A stretch of DNA of 64,000 nt from Mesotaenium endlicherianum (GCA_009602735.1 WELA01013563.1:1-64000), one strand, 5' to 3'; positions 16,890 through 26,798 are shown, counted from the first letter of the stretch. Notes: a model not told the origin generated them from the sequence alone. Made by a program: numbers and translations.

Positions 16890-18140
16890 ATGCGGATCGT
16901 TATCATTGGAGGAGGCATCATTGGTTTAAGCAGCGCTTATTATTTGCAGGCAGGCGGACATGAAGTAACTGTCATCGATAAAACGGATATGAGCAGTAAC
17001 TGCTCTTATGGCAATGCGGGATATGTTTGTCCCAGTCATTTTACACCGCTTGCCACACCGGGTATTGTAAAGCAAGGGCTCAAATGGATGTGGAATTCTA
17101 AAAGTCCTTTTTATGTGCAACCGAGGCTAAGTCGCAGTTTGATCAACTGGGGCATGCAATTCATGAAAGCCGCAACCCAACAGCACGTGGAAGACTCAGC
17201 CATACCGCTTAGGGATATTGCGATCCTGAGTAAAAAAATGTATGAAGAATGGACAGCATTACCGCAGTTCAACTTCGCTTATGAGCACAAAGGATTGTTA
17301 GAGATTTTCCAAACGCCGGAAGGTGCAGAACATGCCAAACACGTAGTAGAGAAAGCCCGCGAACTGGGATTGACCGATACTGCCTTGCTGGATTACGATG
17401 CATTGCAGGCGATGGAACCCCAGACAAGGATCAACGCGCAGGGCGCTGTTTTCTTTCGTTGTGATGCGCATCTTTATCCCAACAAATTGATGCAGCAACT
17501 GATAGCCGATTTGAAACAAAAAGGCGTGCGCATACAAACAAATGAAGAAGTGATTCGTTTTGAAAATGCCAATGGAAATATCACTCAACTAATTACAACC
17601 AATGGCGCTTACCATGCAGATACGGTTGTGATAGCCGGCGGCTCCTGGAGCCGTGAACTGGCTGCCAAAATGAATGTCAGTATACCATTGGTGCCCGGCA
17701 GGGGATATTCGGTTACCCTGGAAGATTCACCTTACCGGCTCAACTATCCGGCCATATTGGTGGAAGGCAGGGTGGCTATGACGCCGATGGATGGCAACAA
17801 GCTGCGCATGGGCGGAACCATGGAAATTACTTCCACACAAACACCCCCTCGCCTCAAAAGGGTGCAGGGCATTCTGGATGCAGTGAAAAAGTTTTACCCT
17901 GAATTCAATGTGCCAATGCCTGCTGCCGATAAAATATGGTATGGCTACCGGCCTTGCTCGGCGGATGGGTTGCCCTACCTGGGGCGCACCCGGCAATGGA
18001 AGAATGTGGTGTTGGCTACGGGGCATGCCATGTTGGGACTGAGTTTGGGCGCAGGAACGGGAAAACTGGTGAGTGAAGTTGTGGATGAGCGGGAAACGAG
18101 CATGGACATCCGCCCATTCAACCCCGACCGTTTTTCCTGA
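16890..18140 (+). CDS. FAD-dependent D-amino acid oxidase/dehydrogenase, likely D-hydroxyproline dehydrogenase
   Basis: A 416-residue DadA-like flavoprotein. The N-terminal dinucleotide motif is IIGGGIIGLSSAYYLQAGG, then VTVIDK. SYGNAGYVCPSHFTPLATPG resembles the DadA FAD loop. VVIAGGSWSRELA and YRPCSADGLPYLGRT are the later FAD-contact blocks. In this cluster it would oxidise cis-4-hydroxy-D-proline to 1-pyrroline-4-hydroxy-2-carboxylate, the substrate of the deaminase at 12999. The electron acceptor may be the respiratory chain or oxygen; this cannot be read from sequence. It is the last gene of the cluster, and bshC follows with its own promoter-like box. Confidence 0.87.
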   Translation: MRIVIIGGGIIGLSSAYYLQAGGHEVTVIDKTDMSSNCSYGNAGYVCPSHFTPLATPGIVKQGLKWMWNSKSPFYVQPRLSRSLINWGMQFMKAATQQHVEDSAIPLRDIAILSKKMYEEWTALPQFNFAYEHKGLLEIFQTPEGAEHAKHVVEKARELGLTDTALLDYDALQAMEPQTRINAQGAVFFRCDAHLYPNKLMQQLIADLKQKGVRIQTNEEVIRFENANGNITQLITTNGAYHADTVVIAGGSWSRELAAKMNVSIPLVPGRGYSVTLEDSPYRLNYPAILVEGRVAMTPMDGNKLRMGGTMEITSTQTPPRLKRVQGILDAVKKFYPEFNVPMPAADKIWYGYRPCSADGLPYLGRTRQWKNVVLATGHAMLGLSLGAGTGKLVSEVVDERETSMDIRPFNPDRFS

Positions 18141-18190
18141 TTTCGAAATGGCCTATTACAGGAGCGGAAACGGCAGTTTACAGTAAGTTG

Positions 18191-18198
18191 TAATTTAG
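18191..18198 (+). promoter_or_regulatory. -7-like box of bshC
   Basis: TAATTTAG (7 of 8 match to TAnnTTTG) ends 8 nt before the bshC ATG at 18207, giving a very short predicted leader. Confidence 0.4.
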
Positions 18199-18206
18199 CA
18201 GCTTAT

Positions 18207-19805
18207 ATGAACCATACCTCCACCCGTATACCATACGAGCGCACCGGATATTTTACGAAGATCGTTTCGGATTATCTTAACCAATCCGCCTCCCTGCAGC
18301 CTTTTTATAAACACAATGCCAACCTCGAAGGCATACAGCAAGCCATACATGAGCGGCAGGCTTTTGATACACCACGTGCTTTGCTGGTAGAGACCCTGCA
18401 AGCGCAATACAAAGGGTTACCTGTAACAGAAAAACTCCAGCAGCATATTGCATCACTGGCATCAAACAATACTTTTACTGTTACTACAGCCCATCAACCC
18501 AATATATTTACCGGTCCGCTTTATTTTATTTATAAGATCATGCATACGGTTCGGCTGGCAGATGAATTATCACGACAACTGCCTCAATACAAATTCGTGC
18601 CCGTTTATTATATGGGCAGTGAAGATGCGGACCTGGATGAATTGGGATACCTCAACCTGGGCGGACAAAAACTGGTTTGGAATACCCGGCAAACAGGCGC
18701 CGTAGGGAGAATGAAAGTAGACAAAGCGCTCACGAAAGTATTACACGCTATCGAAGGGCAGATAGCCGTATTGCCCAAAGGAAAAGAACTGGTTGGTTTA
18801 TTCAAACGATGTTATACGGAAGGAAAGACCATCCAACAGGCAACGTTGGAGTTGGTAAACGAACTCTTCGGCGCTTATGGTGTAGTAGTGCTGGTACCCG
18901 ATCATGCCAAACTGAAATCGGCTTTTCGTTCAGTAGTGAAAAAAGAATTGCTGGAAGGTTTCTCCCATCAAATGGTAGCAACAACCATTGTTTCGTTGAG
19001 TAAACACTATAAAGTACAAGCCGGTGGAAGAGAGATCAACTTATTTTACCTGTTGGATGATAAGCGCGAGCGAATAGAACGGAATGGAGGTGGATATGAA
19101 GTGAAGACGCTTGGATTGCGGTTCAGCAAAGAGGCTATTCTTGCTGAACTGGATGCGCACCCCGAGCGTTTCAGTCCCAATGTGATCCTGCGCGGCGCTT
19201 TCCAGGAAACCATATTGCCCAACATCGCATTCATAGGCGGAGGAGGAGAGTTGGCTTATTGGTTGGAATTGAAAGCTGTTTTTGAAGCCATACAGGTACC
19301 TTATCCGGTACTGGTGTTGCGTAATTCCTTTTTGCTGATGCAGCGCGAGCAGGAACAGAAACTGCAAAAGCTTGGCTTTGACCCTACCGCACTTTTCAAT
19401 ACAGAACAGAACCTGGTGTATGACCTGGTGATGCGTGAATCGAATGTAAAGCTTTGTCTGACAGATGAATTGAAAGAGGCGGCAACCTATTATGAAAAAC
19501 TCAAAACGTTGACAGGCGCTATCGATGCTACCCTGAAGCAGCATGTAGAAGCATTGGAAGTAAAGGCGGTGAAGCGTTTGAAAGAACTGGAAAAGAAAAT
19601 GCTGCGCGCAGAGAAGACTAAATTTGAAGCGCAGCAAAAACAGATTGCCAAACTCAAACAGGATCTGTTTCCCAACAACAGTTTACAGGAACGTGTGGAA
19701 AATTTCGCCACCTGGTATGCAACTTATGGCCCCCAATGGTTGCAGATGATATATAAAGTTTCGGAAGGATTTCCGAACAACTTTACGATCGTTGCATACG
19801 AATAA
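18207..19805 (+). CDS. bshC: Bacillithiol biosynthesis cysteine-adding enzyme BshC
   Basis: A 532-residue protein with the BshC layout. The signature blocks are VTTAHQPNIFTGPLYFIYKIMHTVRLADEL (about 92-120) and VPVYYMGSEDADLDELGYLNL. A further block is NVILRGAFQETILPNIAFIGGGGELAYWLELK (about 315-345), and a C-terminal coiled coil (EALEVKAVKRLKELEKK) follows. It joins cysteine to GlcN-malate in the last step of bacillithiol synthesis. The partner genes bshA and bshB are not in the window. Together with YpdA at 9168 it shows a bacillithiol-based thiol system. It stands alone between the hydroxyproline genes and a convergent carboxylesterase. Confidence 0.95.
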   Translation: MNHTSTRIPYERTGYFTKIVSDYLNQSASLQPFYKHNANLEGIQQAIHERQAFDTPRALLVETLQAQYKGLPVTEKLQQHIASLASNNTFTVTTAHQPNIFTGPLYFIYKIMHTVRLADELSRQLPQYKFVPVYYMGSEDADLDELGYLNLGGQKLVWNTRQTGAVGRMKVDKALTKVLHAIEGQIAVLPKGKELVGLFKRCYTEGKTIQQATLELVNELFGAYGVVVLVPDHAKLKSAFRSVVKKELLEGFSHQMVATTIVSLSKHYKVQAGGREINLFYLLDDKRERIERNGGGYEVKTLGLRFSKEAILAELDAHPERFSPNVILRGAFQETILPNIAFIGGGGELAYWLELKAVFEAIQVPYPVLVLRNSFLLMQREQEQKLQKLGFDPTALFNTEQNLVYDLVMRESNVKLCLTDELKEAATYYEKLKTLTGAIDATLKQHVEALEVKAVKRLKELEKKMLRAEKTKFEAQQKQIAKLKQDLFPNNSLQERVENFATWYATYGPQWLQMIYKVSEGFPNNFTIVAYE

Positions 19806-19833
19806 CCATGCAGCAATTATTTTGCTTCTTTGT

Positions 19834-21381
19834 TTAATGCATCAACCGGCTGAGCAAAAGATAGCGATTGCGGTGCATTTCTGTTTGAGCTGCTGTATGT
19901 ACGCCAATATGCATGACTGCAGCTGGTACTCCTTTCTGTACAGCAGGCCAGGCAGGTACCCCTTCTCCGTTGGGATTACCTGATTTGATAAAATGCACAA
20001 AATAACTTTGCAGGATGGCAGACACTTTGTAATCTTCCGGTTGCCAGGCGAATACTTTATTGGTGGGCAGGTTTCCCATGGCATATTCGATTTCGGCAGA
20101 ATGTACAGCGCCTCCTTTGGCTCCGGGCCTGGGCCGTGTATAAAAATAACGGTATACCGGCTGGGCGGCACTGCTGTGCAGATCGGTCCATTTCCAGGTA
20201 CTGAATCCGATGAAGCGGTCGCCTGCCAGGTCGGTAGCTGCCTGTGTCAGTTCCTCAGGTGTGGTTGCCTGATAAACATTCAATATGGCTGTTGCCTGGT
20301 CGCCGTATAATTTTTGTACTGCTTTGGCGAAGTTCTCTTTTGTAAGGGTGTCTTTGCCCATCAGTGCGCGGTAATTCATTTCTTCTGAATTCCATCCGGC
20401 CAGCAGCGGAACCTTTGCCTGTTCGCCGGCGTTGTATATTTTGAGAGGCGATTTTGGGAAAAAATATCCGTCTATCGTTATACGGAATAATTCCCACTCA
20501 TGGCCAGCTGCCACTTCCAGCAGCTTGTCCGCCGGCAGGTTGCGCAATGCTGCAAGCGAACCCGCACCTGCCATGCTGGCAAATTTCAGTCCGCTTTGTT
20601 CTGCATCAGCCAGTGATACCGGCGATAGCGTACCCAGTAATGAACCACTTTCACCAATGGCTCCTGCGATCAACTGTTTGGATAATGGCGATGCCATCTG
20701 TGCGCTCACTGAAATGGAACCTGCAGATTCACCGGCAATGGTTACCCTATGCGGATCGCCGCCAAAAGCAGCAATATTATGTTGTACCCACTGCAAGGCG
20801 GCGCTTTGATCTAACAACCCATAATTACCCGAAGCATGGTGTGGCGATTCTTTGGTTAGTTCAGGGTGTGCAAAGAAACCAAACACATTGAGCCGGTAGT
20901 TGACGGTAACAGTTACGATCCCGTTGCGGGCCATACTTTCTCCATCGTAACGGGGCTCGGAGCCATCACCACCCATGAAACCACCGCCAAAAAAATACAC
21001 TAATACCGGCAAATGCGCTTTGCCGGCCGTTTTAGCCGGCGTCCATACATTGAGGTAAAGGCAGTCCTCACTCATTCCATTGGAACGAAACACCATATCG
21101 CCGAACAGCCCGCGCTGCATGGCCCTGGGTCCGAACTGGTCTGCTTTGCGCACGCCTTCCCATTGCTTCACCGGCTGTGGTTCCCTCCAGCGGAAAGCTC
21201 CCACCGGAGGTGCGGCATAAGGGATACCTTTGAAAATATACACACCGGATGCATCTATGCCCTCCAACACACCATTGGCAATGGTTACCCTGGGCGAAGA
21301 TGGCAGCGGACGATCGGTTTGTGCAAACAATTGTATTGCGCTGAAAGAACTGGTCAGCAGGAATGATATTATTTTTCTCAT
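19834..21381 (-). CDS. Secreted type-B carboxylesterase/lipase family protein
   Basis: The start is ATG at 21381 (MRKIISFLLTSSFSAIQLFAQ), which gives a clear signal peptide; an upstream in-frame start adds a 31-residue non-signal stretch. The product is 515 residues. The oxyanion-hole region is YFFGGGFMGGDGS, the nucleophile serine is in GESAGS (IAGESAGSISV), and EDCLYLNVW is the family signature near the N-terminus. The C-terminal block EIEYAMGNLP is also typical. These enzymes hydrolyse carboxylic esters in the periplasm or outside the cell; the natural substrate is unknown. It is divergent from the GH16 gene, with 131 bp of AT-rich sequence between the starts, so the two may share a regulatory region. 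Confidence 0.9.
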   Translation of the reverse strand: MRKIISFLLTSSFSAIQLFAQTDRPLPSSPRVTIANGVLEGIDASGVYIFKGIPYAAPPVGAFRWREPQPVKQWEGVRKADQFGPRAMQRGLFGDMVFRSNGMSEDCLYLNVWTPAKTAGKAHLPVLVYFFGGGFMGGDGSEPRYDGESMARNGIVTVTVNYRLNVFGFFAHPELTKESPHHASGNYGLLDQSAALQWVQHNIAAFGGDPHRVTIAGESAGSISVSAQMASPLSKQLIAGAIGESGSLLGTLSPVSLADAEQSGLKFASMAGAGSLAALRNLPADKLLEVAAGHEWELFRITIDGYFFPKSPLKIYNAGEQAKVPLLAGWNSEEMNYRALMGKDTLTKENFAKAVQKLYGDQATAILNVYQATTPEELTQAATDLAGDRFIGFSTWKWTDLHSSAAQPVYRYFYTRPRPGAKGGAVHSAEIEYAMGNLPTNKVFAWQPEDYKVSAILQSYFVHFIKSGNPNGEGVPAWPAVQKGVPAAVMHIGVHTAAQTEMHRNRYLLLSRLMH

Positions 21382-21512
21382 GGCTCTCGATTGATATAGA
21401 TAAATGAAGTATAATCTTATCCTAAGATAAAACGAAAAAGCTTTCCTAAAACAGGTCACTGGCCATATAATCATTTTATTGTAACTTGATTGACTATTTT
21501 GTTGACCACGCT

Positions 21513-22352
21513 ATGAAAATACAAACTCGTTTTTTTGACCAGCAGCACCTGTCACGCACAGCCTGCTGTGTAATATTGTTCCTGCTCAGCGGATGCTCTA
21601 AAGGGCAGCCTGCTTCCAATGCTACTTCCAATCCCAACCCGGGCACGGGCGGCACTAAGACTTATCAGTTGGTTTGGGCCGATGAGTTCAATGGCGCCAG
21701 TCTGGATACCACCAACTGGGTATTTGATATTGGAGGCAACGGTTGGGGAAACAATGAACTGGAATACTATCAGAAAGCAAATGCAACCGTGGTTGATGGC
21801 AACCTGGTGATCACTGCCAAAAAAGAAACAGTAGGTAATAACCCATATACTTCATCCCGGCTGAAGACGCAAGGAAAACAAAGTTTTACTTACGGCAGGA
21901 TCGAAGCCCGTATCAAAATGCCGGTAGGACAGGGACTCTGGCCCGCTTTCTGGCTGTTGGGCACCAACATTAGTTCAGTGGGTTGGCCCAAATGCGGTGA
22001 GATAGATATTATGGAACACATCAATGCCGACAGTCTTATTTATGGTACGGCACATGCTTATGATAATGGGCAGCATGTATCTTCCGGCGATAAAATGCTT
22101 TCCTCACCTGCCACTTATCATGTGTATGATGTGGAATGGGATGCGAATTCCATTCAATGGCATATCGATGGTACACTGTATCACACTGTTAACCTCAACA
22201 GCAATATCAACAGTACCGGCGCTTTTTTCAATCCCTTCTTTATCATCTTCAACCTGGCGGTAGGAGGCAACTGGCCCGGCAGCCAGGTAGATAATACCCG
22301 TATACCTGCCAGTATGTATGTAGACTATGTAAGGGTGTATCAGCTGAAATGA
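21513..22352 (+). CDS. Glycoside hydrolase family 16 lipoprotein (beta-glucanase-like)
   Basis: ATG 21513 (MKIQTRFF) is chosen over an upstream TTG because it gives a lipoprotein signal with lipobox LLSGC. A short S/N/P/G linker follows, then a GH16 domain starting with LVWADEFNGASLDTTNW. The catalytic signature E-x-D-x-x-E is seen in GEIDIMEH, with GRIEARIKMPVGQGLWPAFWLLG before it and VEWDANSIQWHIDG after it. The HTPGE-free EIDIME form suits laminarinase-like beta-1,3- or 1,3-1,4-glucanases. It is likely anchored in the outer membrane. The substrate class is inferred from family, not proved. Confidence 0.92.
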   Translation: MKIQTRFFDQQHLSRTACCVILFLLSGCSKGQPASNATSNPNPGTGGTKTYQLVWADEFNGASLDTTNWVFDIGGNGWGNNELEYYQKANATVVDGNLVITAKKETVGNNPYTSSRLKTQGKQSFTYGRIEARIKMPVGQGLWPAFWLLGTNISSVGWPKCGEIDIMEHINADSLIYGTAHAYDNGQHVSSGDKMLSSPATYHVYDVEWDANSIQWHIDGTLYHTVNLNSNINSTGAFFNPFFIIFNLAVGGNWPGSQVDNTRIPASMYVDYVRVYQLK

Positions 22353-22476
22353 TACACACATTACTACATCCCGTTTAATTACTGAATGCGTAAATCGTTT
22401 TCCCGATTTTAAAAAAGTTGATTTTAAGCCGTATTTAATTTGCGCCACAATCAATTTTTTAAAACAAATCGGAATA

Positions 22477-24789
22477 ATGATGAGAAAATTTACGCGTGTT
22501 GTACTCATTTTTGTTGCTGCGTTTATTGCACAGATGAGTCGTGGACAAAATGGTACCCTGACCTTACATGGGGTTATTACAGACAAAGCCAATCATCCTT
22601 TAGAGGGTATTGTAGTTTCGATAAAAGAATTATCCAAAATAGTGATTACAGGTGAAGACGGCGCTTATAGTTTTAAGAAGCTGACTCCCGGGAATTATAC
22701 TATTGATATCAGCGGTTTGAATATACAATCGCATTCAAGAAGAATTATGCTCAATCAAAATACGGTTTTGAATGTTGGATTGGAAAGTTCAGCCAAAGAA
22801 TTGGATGCAGTTACCATTACGGCCGGCGGACTTCGTCGTAAAATATCGGATCTGCCTGGCTCCATTTCTGTTATTGATGGCAGAACCATCCGTGAATCGG
22901 GCGCGCAATCCCTTACAGAAGTCATTACCCGTATTCCCGGTGTAGTGGCTGTTGATGAAGATGGCAGAGGACTAAAACCCAATTTCGGACTTCGCGGACT
23001 GGATCCCAACCGCAACAGAAGTGCCTTGATTTTGATCGATGGCAAAATTCCCAATGGTACCATGTATTATGGCGACCCCGGTGGTTATTATATGACACCG
23101 CTTCAGCAGATTGAAAAAGTGGAAGTGATCCGCGGAGGTTCTTCTGTATTGTATGGCGGTTATTCAGTAGGTGGTGTGATTAACCTGGTTTCCAAAAAAG
23201 CATCGGCAGTTCCAGCAACGTTATTGAAATTAAATTATGGAAGCTGGAATGCATTGACAGCGGAAGTAAATACCAGCGGCAGCAATGGTAAGTTTGGTTA
23301 CATGGTGAATGGTGTGAGGAGACAGGGAGATGGGTTTAGGGAAAGAAGTCAATTCGGCGTTAACGACCTCACAGTAAAACTGGACAATCAAATCGATGCT
23401 GCTACCAAACTTTCTTTTTACCTGAATGGGTTTAGTGAAAATTCTGAAACGCCCGGTGGATTAACCCAGAGTCAATATGATCAAAATGTCAAGCTCAGTC
23501 AGCATCCGTTTGACCATTTTACATCGGATCGTTATACGGCTACCATTTCTTTGGATAAGCAATTGACAGAGCACCAACAGCTCAATACCTCTATTTATGG
23601 TAACTACTTTAAAAGAGATTGGTTTGTATCACGCAAGAAAAGCGCTGCCAGCACCAGCTTTGACACAACGGTTGCATTTATCCGCGATATCCACCTGATA
23701 GGCATCGTATCTGATTATCAGAATAACAACCCGATCGGAAACCTGCAAAATAATTTTGTAGTAGGTGTCCGGTTACATACAGATCGTTTGAATGATATGA
23801 CCATGACAGCGAGCCTGGGGAACCAGGAAGTTGGGAAGGCCAGTGGTTACGGCATCGGCACCAGCCTGATCAAAGAAGTATACGCTTACAATACGATCAG
23901 TTTCTTACCACAATTTTCCTTTTCACTAGGCGCGCGTTATACTTCGGTGAATTATAAGAAGAAGGATTTTACTGCAAAGAACCCGTTAACCAATAACATT
24001 GGTCTGGATGTAAAGAGCAACTCCGATGCCGTAGTTTTTTCGACCGGGCTTGTATATAAGTTCAATGAGAAAAGCAATGTATTCGTGAATGTTTCCAGGG
24101 GTTTTCAACCGCCTGCCATCTACTGGGCCCTGGATGCGAACACGGTTTCTTATGCCGGCGAGCTGAACCCCGAAACTTCTATGAACTATGAATTAGGTCT
24201 TCGTACACAACCGGCAACATGGATCAGCGCTAACCTTACCGGATACATCATTGATTATAAAAATAAGTTTGTACAGGTGATGACACCGGATAACCAATTC
24301 AAGCTATGGCAAAATGTAGGCACTTCATTGCAGAAGGGAGTAGAACTGGAATTGGATCTTTATCCTGTAAAAAATGTGAGTCTGTATGGAAGCGGCGCTT
24401 ACCAGGATGCTAAACAAACAAGCGGTACCACTAAAGATAAATACATGGTGTATGCTCCCCAACTCACTTACACAGCCGGTGTACGTTATAGTAACCGTTT
24501 GGGTGCGGGCCAGTTTACAACCAATGCATGGATGACTTATGTAGGCAAGCAATACACTGATCTGGCAAATAGCGAAACAGGAACAGCCAATGGACAAAAT
24601 GGTCCCATATACGCTTATCATCCGGTTAACTTTTCATTGCAATACCAATTGAAAAAATGGGGCTTCAGTTTTACATTGAACAATGTATTTGACGAGCGGT
24701 ATTTTACGAAGCGGGAAGGCGCTTTTTGGGAAGGCATCATTCCTATGCCTGGCAGGAACTTCATGACAGGCATATCTTTTAAATTTTAA
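22477..24789 (+). CDS. TonB-dependent outer-membrane receptor (siderophore/FecA-like)
   Basis: A 770-residue receptor. A signal peptide ends near the Gln of SRGQ. A carboxypeptidase-regulatory-like domain follows at about residues 29-105 (LHGVITDKANHPLEGIVVSIKEL). The plug is at about 115-225 (ISDLPGSISVIDGRTIRESGAQSLTEVITRIPGVV to VIRGGSSVLYGGYSVGGVINLVSK). The rest is a beta-barrel ending in FKF with a terminal aromatic residue. The form of the plug is that of siderophore or ferric citrate type receptors. No FecR/sigma pair, SusD or ABC genes are adjacent, so the ligand is open. Two in-frame ATGs (22477, 22480) are possible starts. Confidence 0.9.
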   Translation: MMRKFTRVVLIFVAAFIAQMSRGQNGTLTLHGVITDKANHPLEGIVVSIKELSKIVITGEDGAYSFKKLTPGNYTIDISGLNIQSHSRRIMLNQNTVLNVGLESSAKELDAVTITAGGLRRKISDLPGSISVIDGRTIRESGAQSLTEVITRIPGVVAVDEDGRGLKPNFGLRGLDPNRNRSALILIDGKIPNGTMYYGDPGGYYMTPLQQIEKVEVIRGGSSVLYGGYSVGGVINLVSKKASAVPATLLKLNYGSWNALTAEVNTSGSNGKFGYMVNGVRRQGDGFRERSQFGVNDLTVKLDNQIDAATKLSFYLNGFSENSETPGGLTQSQYDQNVKLSQHPFDHFTSDRYTATISLDKQLTEHQQLNTSIYGNYFKRDWFVSRKKSAASTSFDTTVAFIRDIHLIGIVSDYQNNNPIGNLQNNFVVGVRLHTDRLNDMTMTASLGNQEVGKASGYGIGTSLIKEVYAYNTISFLPQFSFSLGARYTSVNYKKKDFTAKNPLTNNIGLDVKSNSDAVVFSTGLVYKFNEKSNVFVNVSRGFQPPAIYWALDANTVSYAGELNPETSMNYELGLRTQPATWISANLTGYIIDYKNKFVQVMTPDNQFKLWQNVGTSLQKGVELELDLYPVKNVSLYGSGAYQDAKQTSGTTKDKYMVYAPQLTYTAGVRYSNRLGAGQFTTNAWMTYVGKQYTDLANSETGTANGQNGPIYAYHPVNFSLQYQLKKWGFSFTLNNVFDERYFTKREGAFWEGIIPMPGRNFMTGISFKF

Positions 24790-24808
24790 CATCATCACAC
24801 TAACATAA

Positions 24809-24842
24809 CAGAACTGGCGAATCGTTGTATTCGCCAGTTCTG
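24809..24842. terminator. Bidirectional hairpin between convergent genes
   Basis: A perfect 13-bp stem, CAGAACTGGCGAA (24809-24821) with TTCGCCAGTTCTG (24830-24842), and an 8-nt loop. It lies between the convergent TonB receptor and purE genes. U tracts are poor on both strands. Confidence 0.75.
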
Positions 24843-24854
24843 CTTAGTGATCGA

Positions 24855-25376
24855 TTACACATCAAACTTGTTATTCCAATCGCCTTTGAGTTTTTTTACT
24901 TTGCCCGATACTTCATCGTTCATCTCGGCTTTATAGGTGTCCAACGCAGTAGCCACATCGCGGTTGGTGCTGCCGATGATCTGTGCGGCCAGGATACCGG
25001 CGTTTTTGGCTGCATTCAATGCTACGGTAGCAACAGGAACACCATTGGGCATTTGTAATATGGAAAGCACGGAATCCCATCCATCGATAGAGTTGGAAGA
25101 TTTGATGGGAACGCCGATCACCGGTAAACTGGTGAGCGCTGCCACCATTCCCGGTAAGTGTGCGGCACCTCCTGCGCCGGCAATGATCACGTGTAGGCCC
25201 CGCTCCCTGGCAACAGTAGCATATTCCACCATACGCAGCGGCGTGCGATGAGCGGAAACGACTGTTAATTCAAAAGGAATATCAAATCGTTTGAGTACAT
25301 CGGCGGCGGCCTGCATAATGTGCAGGTCGCTGTCGCTGCCCATGATAATGCCTACAAGAGGAGAAGGTGTTGTCAT
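24855..25376 (-). CDS. purE: N5-carboxyaminoimidazole ribonucleotide mutase PurE
   Basis: A 173-residue class I PurE. Family motifs are GSDSDLHIM at the N-terminus, the catalytic histidine in [25 protein letters not shown] and the [16 protein letters not shown] block that carries the second substrate loop. It converts N5-CAIR to CAIR in purine synthesis. The C-terminal tail is basic. PurK, its usual partner, is not in the window. The later purine gene purM is at 42.2 kb, so the pathway is scattered in this genome. mgtE lies upstream on the same strand, with 48 bp between. Confidence 0.96.
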   Translation of the reverse strand: MTTPSPLVGIIMGSDSDLHIMQAAADVLKRFDIPFELTVVSAHRTPLRMVEYATVARERGLHVIIAGAGGAAHLPGMVAALTSLPVIGVPIKSSNSIDGWDSVLSILQMPNGVPVATVALNAAKNAGILAAQIIGSTNRDVATALDTYKAEMNDEVSGKVKKLKGDWNNKFDV

Positions 25377-25424
25377 ATTGCTGTTGATAACGAATGCAAG
25401 ATACTCGATTTTATGGTATGCTTT

Positions 25425-26798
25425 TTACAGCAATGTGCCATGCATGATAAGGAATGCTACGCTGAAATAAATGATCAGTCCAGTTACGTCTACCAAAGTA
25501 GCGACAAACGGAGCCGAAGATGCAGCAGGATCGGCGCCCACCTTTTTCAATGCAAGAGGCAACATAGAGCCAGCCAGGGTTCCCCACAAAACCACGCCCA
25601 GTAAGGCGAAGGCAACGGTGGTGGCGATCAGCAGCCAGTGCAGACCATAATCATGAATATGAAGATTCTGCCACAAAAAGATGCGCAGGAAACCCACGAT
25701 GCCGAGGATGATACCCAGTGTGAAACCGGATATGATCTCTTTCCGCATCACATACCACCAACTACTGAATGTTACTTCACCAAGTGCCATGGCCCTGATG
25801 ATGATAGATGATGCCTGGGAACCGGAATTACCGCCGCTGGAAATGATCAGGGGAATGAAGAGTGATAACACAACAGCCCTGCTGATCTCTCCTTCAAAAT
25901 GCCCCATTGCAGTAGCGGTCAGCATTTCTCCCAGGAACAGGATGATCAGCCATCCCGCTCTTTTTTTGATGAGGTTTACAAAAGAGATCTGTGTATAAGG
26001 TTCGTCGAGTGCTTCAGAACCACCTATCTTCTGTATCTCTCTTGTATTCTCCGTTTCTGCTAAACGCAATACGTCGTCGATCGTTACAATGCCAATGAGT
26101 ACGCCCTTTTCATCGGTTACGGGCAATGCAAAGCGGTTGTTCTTCTGGAATATTTCAATAACATCTTTTTGCCGGTCGGTAACTACCAGGTTCAGGAATT
26201 TATTATCCATCACCTCGCTCACTTTTTTGCCGGTATCGACAAATAAAAATTCACGTATCCGGATGTCATCGATCAACACGCCGTTGTCATCTATCACATA
26301 GATCACATTTACGGTCTCGGAATTCTGACCATGTAATTTGATGAAATCAAACACTTGTTGTACCGTCCAGTCTTTTTTCACTGCTACATAATGCGGCGTC
26401 ATGAGCCTGCCTACGGTTCCTTCTTTATAACCCAGCAATTGCAGGGTACTGCTTCTTTCTTCGGGGCTCAGCAGTTTGATGAGCTCATTCACAATGAGGC
26501 TGGGAAGTCCCTCGAGGAAAGCGGTACGGTCGTCGTCGGGTATCGCATTGAGCAGGCGCGCCGCTTTTTCGTGGTGCATGCCCCGGATCAGGTCCTGCCT
26601 GGTTTTGAAGCTGAGTACTTTGAAGGCTTTGATAGCAGTATATTCATTCAATGCCTCGAATACTTTTACCTGGTCCTGGTCTTGCAGTTTGTTCAGTATG
26701 GATAAGATTTCCCCGAATTTTGTGTGCTCCAGCTCTTTCTTTAACTGTGCATCATTGCTGTTGCGGATGCAGGATCTGACCGTGTTGAAATGGTTCAT
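25425..26798 (-). CDS. mgtE: MgtE-type magnesium transporter
   Basis: The start is ATG 26798 (MNHFNTVRSC), giving 457 residues; an upstream in-frame start adds 17 unlikely residues. The layout is an N-terminal helical MgtE_N domain (ILNKLQDQDQVKVFEAL, IPDDDRTAFLEGLP), then two CBS domains (YVAVKKDWTVQQVFDF; FLNLVVTDRQKDVIEIF with IGIVTIDDVL). A five-helix membrane domain with the SSGGNSGSQASS signature and MALGEV pore region follows. It is a Mg2+-gated Mg2+ channel in the inner membrane. Its divergent upstream gap to the DUF6600 gene holds an 8-bp inverted repeat. Confidence 0.94.
   Translation of the reverse strand: MNHFNTVRSCIRNSNDAQLKKELEHTKFGEILSILNKLQDQDQVKVFEALNEYTAIKAFKVLSFKTRQDLIRGMHHEKAARLLNAIPDDDRTAFLEGLPSLIVNELIKLLSPEERSSTLQLLGYKEGTVGRLMTPHYVAVKKDWTVQQVFDFIKLHGQNSETVNVIYVIDDNGVLIDDIRIREFLFVDTGKKVSEVMDNKFLNLVVTDRQKDVIEIFQKNNRFALPVTDEKGVLIGIVTIDDVLRLAETENTREIQKIGGSEALDEPYTQISFVNLIKKRAGWLIILFLGEMLTATAMGHFEGEISRAVVLSLFIPLIISSGGNSGSQASSIIIRAMALGEVTFSSWWYVMRKEIISGFTLGIILGIVGFLRIFLWQNLHIHDYGLHWLLIATTVAFALLGVVLWGTLAGSMLPLALKKVGADPAASSAPFVATLVDVTGLIIYFSVAFLIMHGTLL

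Noticed and set aside
22392-22409. Hairpin AAATCG / CGATTT after the GH16 gene as a terminator
   Set aside because: Six AT-rich pairs and no U tract on the plus strand; chance is likely.
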